This document shows positions 41,310 through 52,514 of a stretch of 64,000 nt of DNA, piece by piece. Both the position numbers and the translations under genes were made by a program. The notes under the pieces were generated by a model that saw nothing but the letters and a program-made list of their open reading frames with translations, ran no database searches and was not told where the DNA came from. This stretch comes from Paludibaculum fermentans_A (GTDB taxonomy: Bacteria; Acidobacteriota; Terriglobia; Bryobacterales; Bryobacteraceae), in the NCBI RefSeq assembly GCF_051172195.1, contig NZ_JBPJAQ010000005.1, positions 62,001 through 126,000 on the forward strand, read 5' to 3'. How positions within the stretch are numbered: the stretch's first letter is position 1; the number at the start of each line of letters is the position of its first letter.

Positions 41310-43550
41310 ATGCCTTCCCCCTTCGCGGAACTCATCCATGCCCTCTGCCAGGACTTCGGAGTCGACACGGAGTATTGGGATATCTGGGGTCGCCACCATG
41401 TTGTGGAGGAACCCACCCTGCTCTCGATCCTTGGCTCATTCGGCCTCGACACCAGTTCGCCCGAAAGCCTGGCCAAATCCGCTCGCCTGCGAGCGGAACG
41501 TATCGCCGGACGTCCGCTGGACCCGGTGACCGTCCTCAATGTGGCCGAACCCTCTGCGGCCGTGCCCATTCGCGTGCCATCGGCCTATCAGGCGGCCGGC
41601 AAGGGCGCCCTGGCCCTCACCTGGGAGGACGGCTGGACCGAGCGGCGCGACTTTGATATTTCTTCACTGGCCGCCGGAGATTCCGGCCTGTTCTCGTTAG
41701 CCCTGCCATCACCCCTCCGCCTCGGTTACCACGACCTCGAGGTGGTCTTTAAGGCGCCCGGCCAGCCAGACCTTCGCTCAACCCAACGCATCATCGTCGC
41801 TCCGGAAACCGCGTGGCTGCCCGAACAACTCAAGCATGGCGGTCGCGCCGCAGGCCTCGCCGTCAGCCTCTACGGGCTTCGCTCCGCCCGCAACTGGGGT
41901 GCCGGTGACTTCACTGATCTCGCCACCCTCACCGAATGGGTCGCCCACGCCCTGGGTGCCGGATTCGTAGCCCTGAATCCGCTGCACGCCCTGCACAACC
42001 GGCAGCCCTACAATACGAGCCCCTATCTTCCGCTGTCCTCCTTCCACCGCAACTACCTCTATCTGGATGTAGAACAAGTCCCCGACTTCCAACTCTGCCC
42101 CGCCGCCCTGGCCATCTTCCAGGGAGCAAAATTCCAGTCGGAACTCACCGCGGTCCGCGATTCCGAGTTCGTTGAGTACGAGCGCGTAGCCCGCCTCAAG
42201 CTGGGCCTCCTCCGCCTCCTCTTCCGCCGCTTCCTGCGATCGGAATGGGCCAAAAACACCGCCCGCGCCCAGGCCTTCCGTAAGTGGATCGCCGCGCAGG
42301 GCGATCTGCTCGACCGTTTCTCCACCTACTGCTCCCTCGACGAATCGCTACACAAACAGAACCGGGATCTCTGGATTTGGCCGGACTGGCCCGCGGCCTA
42401 TCGCAACCCGGAGTCGCCCGAAGTTCGCGAATATGCCCAGGCCCACTGGCGCCGCATCCTCTTCCACAAGTACGTGCAGTGGCAGATCGACCAGCAGCTC
42501 GATGCCGTCCAGAACCGTGCCCGCGGCCTGGGCATGCCCATCGGCCTCTATCACGACGTGGCTCTCGCTACCGACCGCTGCGGTTGCGACCTCTGGGCTT
42601 ACCGCCCGTTCTTTGTCACCGGCGCCCGCGTCGGCTCCCCGCCCGATGACTTCGCCCCGGATGGCCAGGACTGGGCCTTCCCGCCGCCCAATGCCGAGAC
42701 GCACCGCGAGAACGGCTACCGCTTGTTCGTCGATTCCATTCGCCGCAATGCCCGCCACGGCGGCGCCCTGCGCATCGATCACGTGATGCGCTTCTTCCGT
42801 CTCTTCTGGATTCCCGACGGCGCCACCGCCGCCCATGGAACCTATGTGAACGAGCGCTGGCGCGACCTGCTCCGCATTCTCGCCCTCGAGAGCGTCCGCG
42901 GCCGCTTCCTCGTCGTCGGTGAAGATCTCGGCACCGTACCGCCCGTCCTGCGCGAAGCCATGGAGCAGTTTTCCATGCTGCGCTACAAGCTCTTCTATTT
43001 CGAAAAGGGTAGCGACGGATTGCCCCTGCCGCCCCGCGATTACCCTCGCAACGCCCTGGTCTCCTCCACCACCCACGATCTGCCCACGATCGCAGGCTTC
43101 TGGGCCGGAAGGGACATCGAGGCACGCCACACTTCCGGCATCCTGAACGACGAGGAACTGTATACCCGCCAGAAGCGTGAGAGGCGCGAGGAAAAGCACC
43201 GCATGATCGAGGCCCTCGTGCGCGAGGGCTTTCTGCCCGGCCATTTTCCACGCGAGGCAGCCGACTGGCCGGAACTCACCGGCGAACTCCACAATGCAGT
43301 CATCGGCTATCTCGTCAGCACTCCCTCACGGCTCATGCTCCTCAACCAGGAGGATTTGACCAAGGAGCCCGACCAGCAGAATCTGCCAGGCACCACCTGG
43401 CAGTACCCCAACTGGCGCCGCAAGACGCTCTTCAGCGTGGAGGACCTCGCGGGCTCCCAAAAAGCCGCTGACTACGCCCTCATGTTCCGTTCCTGGCTCG
43501 AGCGCAGCGGCCGCATCAGCGTGCCTGCCGTGGAATCGCCTCGAAGTTGA
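41310..43550 (+). CDS. malQ: 4-alpha-glucanotransferase (amylomaltase)
   Basis: 746 residues with GH77 motifs: GYHDLEV and a beta-sandwich N-terminal region (to about 170), then SPYLPLSSFHRNYLYLDVE, GLYHDVALATDRCGCDLW, the nucleophile Asp in LRIDHVMRFFRLFWIP, the acid/base Glu in VVGEDLGTVPP, and STTHDLPTIAGFWAGRD. MalQ disproportionates maltodextrins in glycogen or maltose metabolism. The N-terminal domain makes it longer than Thermus-type enzymes (~500) and close to the E. coli type. It diverges from nuoB (57 bp) and its 3' end overlaps the convergent dipeptidase gene by 35 bp. Confidence 0.95.
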   Translation: MPSPFAELIHALCQDFGVDTEYWDIWGRHHVVEEPTLLSILGSFGLDTSSPESLAKSARLRAERIAGRPLDPVTVLNVAEPSAAVPIRVPSAYQAAGKGALALTWEDGWTERRDFDISSLAAGDSGLFSLALPSPLRLGYHDLEVVFKAPGQPDLRSTQRIIVAPETAWLPEQLKHGGRAAGLAVSLYGLRSARNWGAGDFTDLATLTEWVAHALGAGFVALNPLHALHNRQPYNTSPYLPLSSFHRNYLYLDVEQVPDFQLCPAALAIFQGAKFQSELTAVRDSEFVEYERVARLKLGLLRLLFRRFLRSEWAKNTARAQAFRKWIAAQGDLLDRFSTYCSLDESLHKQNRDLWIWPDWPAAYRNPESPEVREYAQAHWRRILFHKYVQWQIDQQLDAVQNRARGLGMPIGLYHDVALATDRCGCDLWAYRPFFVTGARVGSPPDDFAPDGQDWAFPPPNAETHRENGYRLFVDSIRRNARHGGALRIDHVMRFFRLFWIPDGATAAHGTYVNERWRDLLRILALESVRGRFLVVGEDLGTVPPVLREAMEQFSMLRYKLFYFEKGSDGLPLPPRDYPRNALVSSTTHDLPTIAGFWAGRDIEARHTSGILNDEELYTRQKRERREEKHRMIEALVREGFLPGHFPREAADWPELTGELHNAVIGYLVSTPSRLMLLNQEDLTKEPDQQNLPGTTWQYPNWRRKTLFSVEDLAGSQKAADYALMFRSWLERSGRISVPAVESPRS

Positions 43551-44220
43551 CGTTCGCCACGCGGTACCGGCGCCAGTCTTTGTAGTCGAAGTGCCACCAC
43601 TCATACTCGTAGACCTGGAAGCCCTCTTTTTCCATGGCGTCCCGCAGCAGGCCGCGCAACCTCCGCTGCTCAGCCGTGCCGCCCGGGTAGTCCGGGTAGG
43701 CCCGCTCCGACATTTCGTCATACAGGCTCGGCATCTCCACCGCCGCCCCCGTTTTCAAGTCATATAACGTGATGTCTGCCGCGCACCCGCGGTTGTGCCG
43801 CGACCCCTTGGCTGGATCGGCCACGAAATCATGCTGCGCCGCCGGCGTCGCCTCCCAGAACACCCACGTCACCCACCAGGGCCGGTACCCATCGTGCACG
43901 AGAATCCCATACCCCGCCTGGTTCAGCCGCCGGTGCGCCCGCACCAGTCCCTCCGCGGCCGGCCGCTGCAGGAACGCCCGCGCCTGCGTGTAAATGGGGG
44001 TCGCCAGAAAGTTCCTGTTGCTCGCATACCGGATGTCCAGGTGGACCGTCGAGTCCAGTGCCGTCAACTCCGCCAGATCCGTCTCGAGAAACTGGCCGGC
44101 TTCCGCGGGAGGCTTCAATCCTTGCGCCTGCGCCCGCAGCTCCGCCACCGGACGCACCGGTTCAATTCGAAAGAAGGCTGCCGCCTGCAGCAGGGCCACC
44201 CAGATCAGCGCGCTGTTCAT
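43516..44220 (-). CDS. D-alanyl-D-alanine dipeptidase, VanX/DdpX type
   Basis: 234 residues from the ATG at 44220, with a signal-like hydrophobic N-terminus; open frame to 44676 is antisense to the protease gene and rejected. The zinc-site pattern SRHNRGCAADITL (SxHxxGxAxD) and the C-terminal EYEWWHFDYKDW with catalytic Glu and zinc His are complete. HDGYRPWWVTW marks the substrate Arg region. Without VanH/VanA neighbours, a periplasmic role in recycling D-Ala-D-Ala as nutrient or in wall turnover is more likely than vancomycin resistance. Confidence 0.92.
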   Translation of the reverse strand: MNSALIWVALLQAAAFFRIEPVRPVAELRAQAQGLKPPAEAGQFLETDLAELTALDSTVHLDIRYASNRNFLATPIYTQARAFLQRPAAEGLVRAHRRLNQAGYGILVHDGYRPWWVTWVFWEATPAAQHDFVADPAKGSRHNRGCAADITLYDLKTGAAVEMPSLYDEMSERAYPDYPGGTAEQRRLRGLLRDAMEKEGFQVYEYEWWHFDYKDWRRYRVANVNFEAIPRQAR

Positions 44221-44283
44221 AAACTGAATGTTACGACGCCTAACCCGCCGCCCGTTTACAATCGACCATTGGAGGCCACCACC

Positions 44284-47200
44284 TTGAGATCGACCGCCCT
44301 TCTTCTCGCGCTCCTGTCCTGCTCTGCCTGGGCTCAGCAACCACTGCTGCTCCAGAAGCCGGCCATGAATAAGACCCACATCGTCTTTACCTATGCCGGC
44401 GACCTCTGGAAAATAGCTCGCTCCGGCGGCGAGGCAACCCGCCTCACCACCGCACCCGGCTTCGAGTCCAACGCGGTCCTCTCCCCCGATGGCCAGACCG
44501 TTGCCTTCTCCGGCCAGTACGACGGCAATACCGACATCTTCCTCGTCTCTATCAACGGTGGCGTGCCCCGCCGTCTCACGTGGCACCCCGGAGTAGATGT
44601 GCCGCTCGCCTTCGATAGCGGCGGCAAGCGCCTGCTGTTCCGGTCCGACCGCTCCACCGCCATCGTCGCCAATCACTTCTACACCATGAGTCTCGACGGC
44701 GGCCCGGCTGAAATCGAACCCCTCCCCATGGGCTACCAGGCTGCCTACTCGCCCGACGGTAAGCGCCTCGCCTACACCCCGCTGGCGCCGGCCTTCGTCT
44801 CCTGGAAGCGCTATGCCGGCGGACGCACCAGCCCCATCTGGCTCGCCGATCTCTCGGATTCGAAAATCGAGAAGATCCCCCGCGAAAACTCAAACGACTT
44901 CTACCCCATGTGGGCTGGCGACAAGGTGTACTTCCTCTCCGACCGCTTCGGCCCGATGACCCTCTGCGTCTTCGATACCAAATCCAGGAAGGTGACCGAA
45001 GCCATCAAAAACACGGGCTACGAGTACAAAAGCGCCTCGCTCGGCCCCGACGCCATCGTCCTCGAACACTTCGGTGCCATCGAACTCTTCGATCTGAAGA
45101 GCGGCAAACTCACCCCCGTCAACGTCGCCTTAAACGGCGATCTACCCGAGGTCCGGCCCTACTACGCAAAGGCCGCCTCGACCATCGAGTCCGCGGCCCT
45201 TTCACCCACCGGCGCCCGTGCCATCTTCGGAGCGCGCGGCGAAGTCCTCACCGTACCTGCCGAGAAGGGCGACATCCGCAACATCACGAACACGCCCGGT
45301 GCGGCCGAACGCTACCCCGCCTGGTCGCCCGATGGCCAGAGCATCGCCTACTTCTCCGATGAGAGCGGCGAATACCAGCTCCACATCGCCCCACAGAACG
45401 GTCGCGGTGAAGTCAAAAAGTACGATATCGGCTGGAAGTCGTTCTTCTACGACCCCACCTGGTCGCCCGACGGCAAGAAGATCCTCTTCCGCGATGCCGC
45501 CGTCACCACCTGCTTCCTCGATCTCGAATCGAAGAAGGTGACCAAAGTCGACACCGATTACTACGACGTGCCTGACCGCGAGGAAATGGGCCCCCGATGG
45601 TCGCCCGATTCCAAGTGGATCGTCTACAACAAACTGCAGCGCAACTTCCTCCGCGCCGTCCATGTCTACTCGCTGGAAACCGCGAAAGCCACCCAGGTCT
45701 CCGACGGCCTCAGCGACCAGCGCCACGCCGCCTTCGACGCCAATGGACGCTTCATCTACTTCACAGCCAGCACCAATACCGGCCTCTCCACCGGTTGGCT
45801 CGACATGTCCTCCATCGACCGCATCTCGAATCGCAGCGTCTACATCGCCGTGCTGCGCAAAGAGGACCCTTCGCCACTCGCACCCGAGAGCGACGAGGAG
45901 AAGACCGAGGCCGCCAAAAAGGACGAGGCCAAGAAGGATGAGGCGAAGAAGGACGACGCCAAGAAAGAGGACCCCAAGAAGGAGGAAAAAGTCGAAGTTC
46001 GTATCGATTTCGATGGCATCTCCCAGCGAATCCTCTCCCTCCCCATTCCGGCCCGCAATTACTCCAAGCTGGTCGCGGGCAAGACAGGCCTGGTCTTCCT
46101 TCGCGAAGACCCGCCCGTGGCCCCGCAAGGGCCGCCCGCGCGTACCCTCCACAAGTTCGACCTCAAAACCCGCAAGACCGATCAGTTCCTCGCCGGCGCC
46201 TCCGACTTTGAGTTGAGCTTCAACGGCGAGAAGATCCTCTACTCGCAGCCCGGCAACAAGTGGTTCATCACCGCCACCGCCGCAGCACCGAAACCCGGCG
46301 ACGGCGCCCTCAAGATCGACCAGATGGAAGTCCGTGTCGAACCTGCCGCCGAATGGGCCCAGATCTACAACGAAGTCTGGCGCATCGAACGCGACTTCTT
46401 CTACGACCCCAATCTGCACGGCGTCAATCTCGCCGACTACAAGACGAAGTACCAGAAATTCCTGCCCGGCATCGCCCACCGCGAGGATCTCAACTACCTG
46501 TTCCGCGACATGCTAGGCGAGCTGTCGGTCGGGCATCTCTACGTCAACGGCGGGGAAACCCAGAACAACCCCAAGAACGTCCCCGGCGGGCTTCTGGGCG
46601 CCGACTATAGCGTCGAAAACGGCCGCTACAAGTTCGCGAGGGTCTTCAGCGGGGAAAACTGGAATCCCAGCTTGCGTGCCCCGCTCACCGCGCCCGGCGT
46701 CAACGTCAAAGCCGGTGATTTCCTGCTGGCGGTCAATGGCCGCGACGTCAAAGCCACCGACGATGTCTACAGTTTCTTCGAAGCCACCTCGGGCAAGAGC
46801 GTAATCCTAAAGGTCGGCCCCAACGCCAACGGCGAGGGCAGTCGCGAAGTCACCGTCGTTCCCACCGCGAACGAGACGGGCCTGCGCTACATGGATTGGA
46901 TCGAAGGCAATCGCCGTAAGGTCGAACAACTCTCCGGCGGGCGCCTAGGCTATGTGCACTTGCCCAACACCTCCAACCAGGGCTATACCAACTTCAATCG
47001 CTGGTTCTTCTCGCAGGTCGGAAAGGAAGGCATGGTGCTGGATGAACGCTTCAACGGCGGCGGCTATGTTGCCGACTACATCATCGACTACCTGCGCCGG
47101 CCCCTCCTCAACTTCTTCACCACTCGCGCCGGACACGAATTCACAACACCCATGAACGGCATCTATGGCCCGAAAGCCATGATCGTGAACGAATACGCCG

Positions 47201-47550
47201 GCTCCGGCGGCGACGCCATGCCCTGGATGTTCCACAAGCTCAAGATTGGACCGCTCGTCGGCAAGCGTACCTGGGGCGGCCTGGTGGGGATCTTCAGCTT
47301 CCCCCCGCTCATCGACAACGGCGGAGTCACCGCGCCCAACCTGGCCTTCTACAACACCGAGAAACAGTGGGATGTGGAGAACCATGGCGTGGATCCCGAT
47401 GTCGAAGTGGAGAACGATCCCGCACTCGTTCGCCAGGGCCACGATCCGCAACTGGAGAAGGCCGTCGAGATATTGATGGACAGCCTGAAGAAGAGTCCTT
47501 TGCCCAAGTACGAGAAGCCGGAATACCCCAACTACCACAAAGCGAAGTAG
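44284..47550 (+). CDS. Tricorn-like S41 family protease with PDZ domain, secreted
   Basis: 1,088 residues from a TTG at 44284 with GGAGG 8 bp upstream and an immediate signal peptide (TALLLALLSCSAWAQQP). Beta-propeller repeats fill the first ~530 residues (AVLSPDGQTVAFSGQYDG, YPAWSPDGQSIAYFSDESGE). A Lys/Glu/Asp-rich stretch at about 539-571 follows, then the second propeller remnant, a PDZ domain (VNVKAGDFLLAVNGRDVKA) and the S41 domain with nucleophile S974 in YAGSGGDAMPW. Tricorn degrades oligopeptides. The signal peptide puts this one outside the cytoplasm, as in many Bacteroidetes and Acidobacteria homologues. Confidence 0.93.
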   Translation: MRSTALLLALLSCSAWAQQPLLLQKPAMNKTHIVFTYAGDLWKIARSGGEATRLTTAPGFESNAVLSPDGQTVAFSGQYDGNTDIFLVSINGGVPRRLTWHPGVDVPLAFDSGGKRLLFRSDRSTAIVANHFYTMSLDGGPAEIEPLPMGYQAAYSPDGKRLAYTPLAPAFVSWKRYAGGRTSPIWLADLSDSKIEKIPRENSNDFYPMWAGDKVYFLSDRFGPMTLCVFDTKSRKVTEAIKNTGYEYKSASLGPDAIVLEHFGAIELFDLKSGKLTPVNVALNGDLPEVRPYYAKAASTIESAALSPTGARAIFGARGEVLTVPAEKGDIRNITNTPGAAERYPAWSPDGQSIAYFSDESGEYQLHIAPQNGRGEVKKYDIGWKSFFYDPTWSPDGKKILFRDAAVTTCFLDLESKKVTKVDTDYYDVPDREEMGPRWSPDSKWIVYNKLQRNFLRAVHVYSLETAKATQVSDGLSDQRHAAFDANGRFIYFTASTNTGLSTGWLDMSSIDRISNRSVYIAVLRKEDPSPLAPESDEEKTEAAKKDEAKKDEAKKDDAKKEDPKKEEKVEVRIDFDGISQRILSLPIPARNYSKLVAGKTGLVFLREDPPVAPQGPPARTLHKFDLKTRKTDQFLAGASDFELSFNGEKILYSQPGNKWFITATAAAPKPGDGALKIDQMEVRVEPAAEWAQIYNEVWRIERDFFYDPNLHGVNLADYKTKYQKFLPGIAHREDLNYLFRDMLGELSVGHLYVNGGETQNNPKNVPGGLLGADYSVENGRYKFARVFSGENWNPSLRAPLTAPGVNVKAGDFLLAVNGRDVKATDDVYSFFEATSGKSVILKVGPNANGEGSREVTVVPTANETGLRYMDWIEGNRRKVEQLSGGRLGYVHLPNTSNQGYTNFNRWFFSQVGKEGMVLDERFNGGGYVADYIIDYLRRPLLNFFTTRAGHEFTTPMNGIYGPKAMIVNEYAGSGGDAMPWMFHKLKIGPLVGKRTWGGLVGIFSFPPLIDNGGVTAPNLAFYNTEKQWDVENHGVDPDVEVENDPALVRQGHDPQLEKAVEILMDSLKKSPLPKYEKPEYPNYHKAK

Positions 47551-47588
47551 GAGCAAAGTAAACTCTACACAGGATGCCTGAAAATTAG

Positions 47589-47610
47589 CTACAGATCCGA
47601 TACTCTGTAG
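47589..47610. promoter_or_regulatory. Dyad upstream of the HlyD-like gene
   Basis: CTACAGA-N8-TCTGTAG, perfect 7-bp arms, centred 27 bp before the ATG at 47626, in the 75-bp gap after the protease gene. TTT follows the right arm, so it could be a weak terminator for the protease gene or an operator controlling the adaptor gene. Outer AGCT repeats (AGCTAC / CAGCTA) add partial symmetry. Confidence 0.4.
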
Positions 47611-47625
47611 TTTCAGCTACTCGTC

Positions 47626-48933
47626 ATGTCCTCTGTGCTCTCGCCACTACCCAAACCTCAGCCGCCGCTGGAACCGGAGGCGCCGCCCTCTCCTGGACGG
47701 TCCTGGTCCTGGCTTCTGTTGTTGATTCTCACCATCGGCGGGGTCAGTGGGTACAACTACTTTACCGCCCGCCAGGCCGACGCCCGGCGGGCCGACGCCA
47801 GCCGGTTTCAGCACTTTGCCCGTATCCGGCGTGGTGACCTGCTCATGCGGGTCCGCGTCAGCGGCGCCACCTCCGCCCGCGAGTTTTCGAACATCGTGGT
47901 GCCCAAACTCACCATGCCGGAATCGGACCAACCCCTGACCCTGATGACCCTCATGCCCTCCGGGTCCCTCGTCCATAAGGGCCAGATTGTCGCCGCTTTC
48001 GATCCCCAGGGCGCTCGCGACCACCTCGACGACACAGTGGACGGCCTCCATGCCCGCGAGAACTCCCTGAAACGCTTCCGCTCCCTCCTCGAAGTGGAGA
48101 GCGAAGCCTGGGTCCAGGATCTGCGCAAAGCCAAAGCCAAACTCGACCGCGCCCGGCTCGACCTCAAAACACTGGAGGTCCGCTCCGCCATCCAACAGCA
48201 GTTGTTCCAAATCGCCGTGGAAGAGGCCCAGGCCGGTTACGAAGCGGCCGAGAACGACTTCGCCATTAAACTGCAATCCCAAGCCGCGGCATTGAGAATC
48301 AATGAGATAACCCGCGATATCGAGGTCCTGCACGTCTCGCGCCATCGCCGCGACATCGAACGCATGACCATCGAAGCGCCCGCTGAAGGCATGGTGGTCA
48401 TCCAGGACATCGTCCGGCCCGGAGGCGACCGCGTCGCCCTGGCCGTCGGAGACCGCGTCACTCCTGGCACCCTGATGATGCGCGTCATCGACCGCAACAG
48501 CATGCAGGTGGAAGGCTACATCAACCAGTCGCAGAACGCCCAGTTCCGCATCGGCCAGGAAGCGACAGTCCGCCTGGAGGCCTATCCCGAGGCGGTCTAT
48601 AAGGCCAAGGTCTACGCCATCGGCGCGCTCGCCACCACCCCGGGCCGTGCCCAATACTACCTGCGAAACATCCCTATCCGCCTGGAGATCCTCGACGCTG
48701 ACGAAAAAGTGCTGCCCGACCTCTCCGCCTCGGCCGATGTCGTCATCGATCGGGAGAAGGATGTCCTGCTCGCCCCCGCGGAAGCCATCCAGCGCGAAAA
48801 CGGTGAGACTTTCGTCTATGTCCGCAAGGGCGATTCGCTGGAAAAGCGATCCGTCACCCGTGGCCGCGTCTACGGCCCCGATGCCGTCCTTACCGGCGGC
48901 GTCCAGGAAGGCGAGGAAATCGTCGTCCAGTAG
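47626..48933 (+). CDS. HlyD/RND-type membrane-fusion (periplasmic adaptor) protein
   Basis: 435 residues. One N-terminal membrane helix (about 26-44) after a Pro-rich start, then barrel-sandwich and long alpha-hairpin regions (about 110-235, rich in Glu/Lys/Arg heptads), a lipoyl half-motif with IEAPAEGMVVIQDIVRPGGD, a beta-barrel (GYINQSQNAQFRIGQEATVRL) and a membrane-proximal domain. Such adaptors link an inner-membrane transporter to an outer-membrane channel. No transporter or TolC gene lies beside it, so its partners are elsewhere. It converges on the glutaminyl cyclase gene (2 bp apart). Confidence 0.85.
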   Translation: MSSVLSPLPKPQPPLEPEAPPSPGRSWSWLLLLILTIGGVSGYNYFTARQADARRADASRFQHFARIRRGDLLMRVRVSGATSAREFSNIVVPKLTMPESDQPLTLMTLMPSGSLVHKGQIVAAFDPQGARDHLDDTVDGLHARENSLKRFRSLLEVESEAWVQDLRKAKAKLDRARLDLKTLEVRSAIQQQLFQIAVEEAQAGYEAAENDFAIKLQSQAAALRINEITRDIEVLHVSRHRRDIERMTIEAPAEGMVVIQDIVRPGGDRVALAVGDRVTPGTLMMRVIDRNSMQVEGYINQSQNAQFRIGQEATVRLEAYPEAVYKAKVYAIGALATTPGRAQYYLRNIPIRLEILDADEKVLPDLSASADVVIDREKDVLLAPAEAIQRENGETFVYVRKGDSLEKRSVTRGRVYGPDAVLTGGVQEGEEIVVQ

Positions 48934-48935
48934 CC

Positions 48936-49727
48936 CTACCGGCGACCCGGGCTCTTCGGTATCACTTTGATTTCAAATACCTTGGGCCAGTACTTACCGG
49001 TGACGAAGAGCCTGTCGCCCATCGCATCGTAGGCAATCCCGTTCATCACGTCCACGCGGTTCAATTCGGCCGCCGGCAGAATCCCGGACAGGTCCACCCA
49101 GCCCAGCACCCTTCCGTCCTTCGGTGAGATCCGGACAATCTTCTCGGTCCTCCAGATATTGGCCCAGAGTTCCCCCCGGACAAACTCCAACTCATTGATG
49201 TATGGGATCTTCTCCGCCCCATCGTGGACCTGGAACCGCCTCTGCTCCTTCAACGTCAGCGGGTTCAGGCACCGGATCTCGCTGGTCCCGTCCGTCATGT
49301 AGATCGTGCTGCCGTCGTTCGTCAGCCCCCAGCCCTCCCCCTCATACCGGAACGTGCGCTGCAGGCGGAAATCAGGCTGCGAATACACAAACCCCAATCC
49401 GCCGCGATAAGTTAACTGCACAATCTGCCCGTTCAGGACCGTCAGGCCCTCTCCGAACAGGCTCGGAGACAACGCCAATCGCTGCACAACCCGCCCCGTT
49501 TCCACCTCCACCTTGCGCAGGCTCGAGCTTCCATACTCGCCCGTACTCTCGTAGAAATGGCCACTCCGGAACTCCAACCCCTCCGTAAACGCGGAAATAT
49601 CGTGTGGAAATGTTCTGACGATCCGGTATCCGTACTCCGGCGCGGCAGCCGCCGCCAAAATCGGTAGCAGCGTGAAAACAAGCGGCATCCACGCCGCGGT
49701 CCCAATGCGTCTCATCCGCCCCATCAT
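48936..49727 (-). CDS. Glutaminyl-peptide cyclotransferase (beta-propeller type)
   Basis: 263 residues with a signal peptide (about 1-28); tandem ATGs at 49727 and 49724 make the exact start uncertain. The glutamine cyclotransferase pattern is clear: YRIVRTFPHDISAFTEGLEF, ESTGEYGSSSLRKVE, GEGWGLTNDGSTIYMTDGT, INELEFVRGELWANIW and MNGIAYDAMGDRLFVTGKYWPKVFE. The plant/bacterial enzyme converts N-terminal Gln of exported proteins to pyroglutamate, protecting them from aminopeptidases. It acts in the periplasm. Confidence 0.93.
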   Translation of the reverse strand: MMGRMRRIGTAAWMPLVFTLLPILAAAAAPEYGYRIVRTFPHDISAFTEGLEFRSGHFYESTGEYGSSSLRKVEVETGRVVQRLALSPSLFGEGLTVLNGQIVQLTYRGGLGFVYSQPDFRLQRTFRYEGEGWGLTNDGSTIYMTDGTSEIRCLNPLTLKEQRRFQVHDGAEKIPYINELEFVRGELWANIWRTEKIVRISPKDGRVLGWVDLSGILPAAELNRVDVMNGIAYDAMGDRLFVTGKYWPKVFEIKVIPKSPGRR

Positions 49728-49768
49728 AGCGGACCCTCAAGTCTGGTAAGATGCTTGCCGTGCGGCGG

Positions 49769-49797
49769 TTGAATCCGATACCTGAGTCTTATATAGT
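49769..49797 (+). promoter_or_regulatory. hppA: Sigma-70-type promoter of hppA
   Basis: TTGAAT (-35, 49769-49774) and TATAGT (-10, 49792-49797) with a 17-bp spacer. The predicted start is near 49804, giving a leader of about 100 nt before the hppA ATG at 49904. It is one of the best-matching promoters in the window. Confidence 0.6.
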
Positions 49798-49903
49798 GAT
49801 TCTTGGGTCTTTTACAAGTTCTCATTTAAGGTCTGATACTCCTCAACGAGTCGACCCAACTCATACGGGGACCAAAAATCCGACGGACCGGGAGGATTGA
49901 TCG

Positions 49904-52441
<2,538 letters not shown>

Positions 52442-52460
52442 CCCAATCCACCCTCCGACA

Positions 52461-52497
52461 AAAAGAGCGCCGGCCACTCGCCGGCGCTCTTTTCTTT
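52461..52497 (+). terminator. Rho-independent terminator of hppA
   Basis: AGAGCGCCGGC-CACTC-GCCGGCGCTCT, an 11-bp perfect stem (14 bp with flanking A:T pairs) and 5-nt loop, followed by TTTCTTTT. It begins 20 bp after the hppA stop. Because the hairpin is A/T-flanked on both sides it may also act for the convergent membrane-protein gene. Confidence 0.9.
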
Positions 52498-52514
52498 TGC
52501 CTGCCGCACCCGCC

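Noticed and set aside
43795..44283. N-terminal extension of the tricorn-like protease frame, giving 1,251 residues
   Set aside because: It lies antisense to the dipeptidase gene, is Arg/Pro-rich, and a TTG with GGAGG and a signal peptide marks the true start at 44284.
45202..46479. 425-codon open frame opposite the protease gene
   Set aside because: Low-complexity product mirroring the Lys/Glu repeat and propeller; no start signal or family.
47647..48654. 335-codon open frame opposite the HlyD-like gene
   Set aside because: Shadow; the plus-strand frame has clear adaptor domains.
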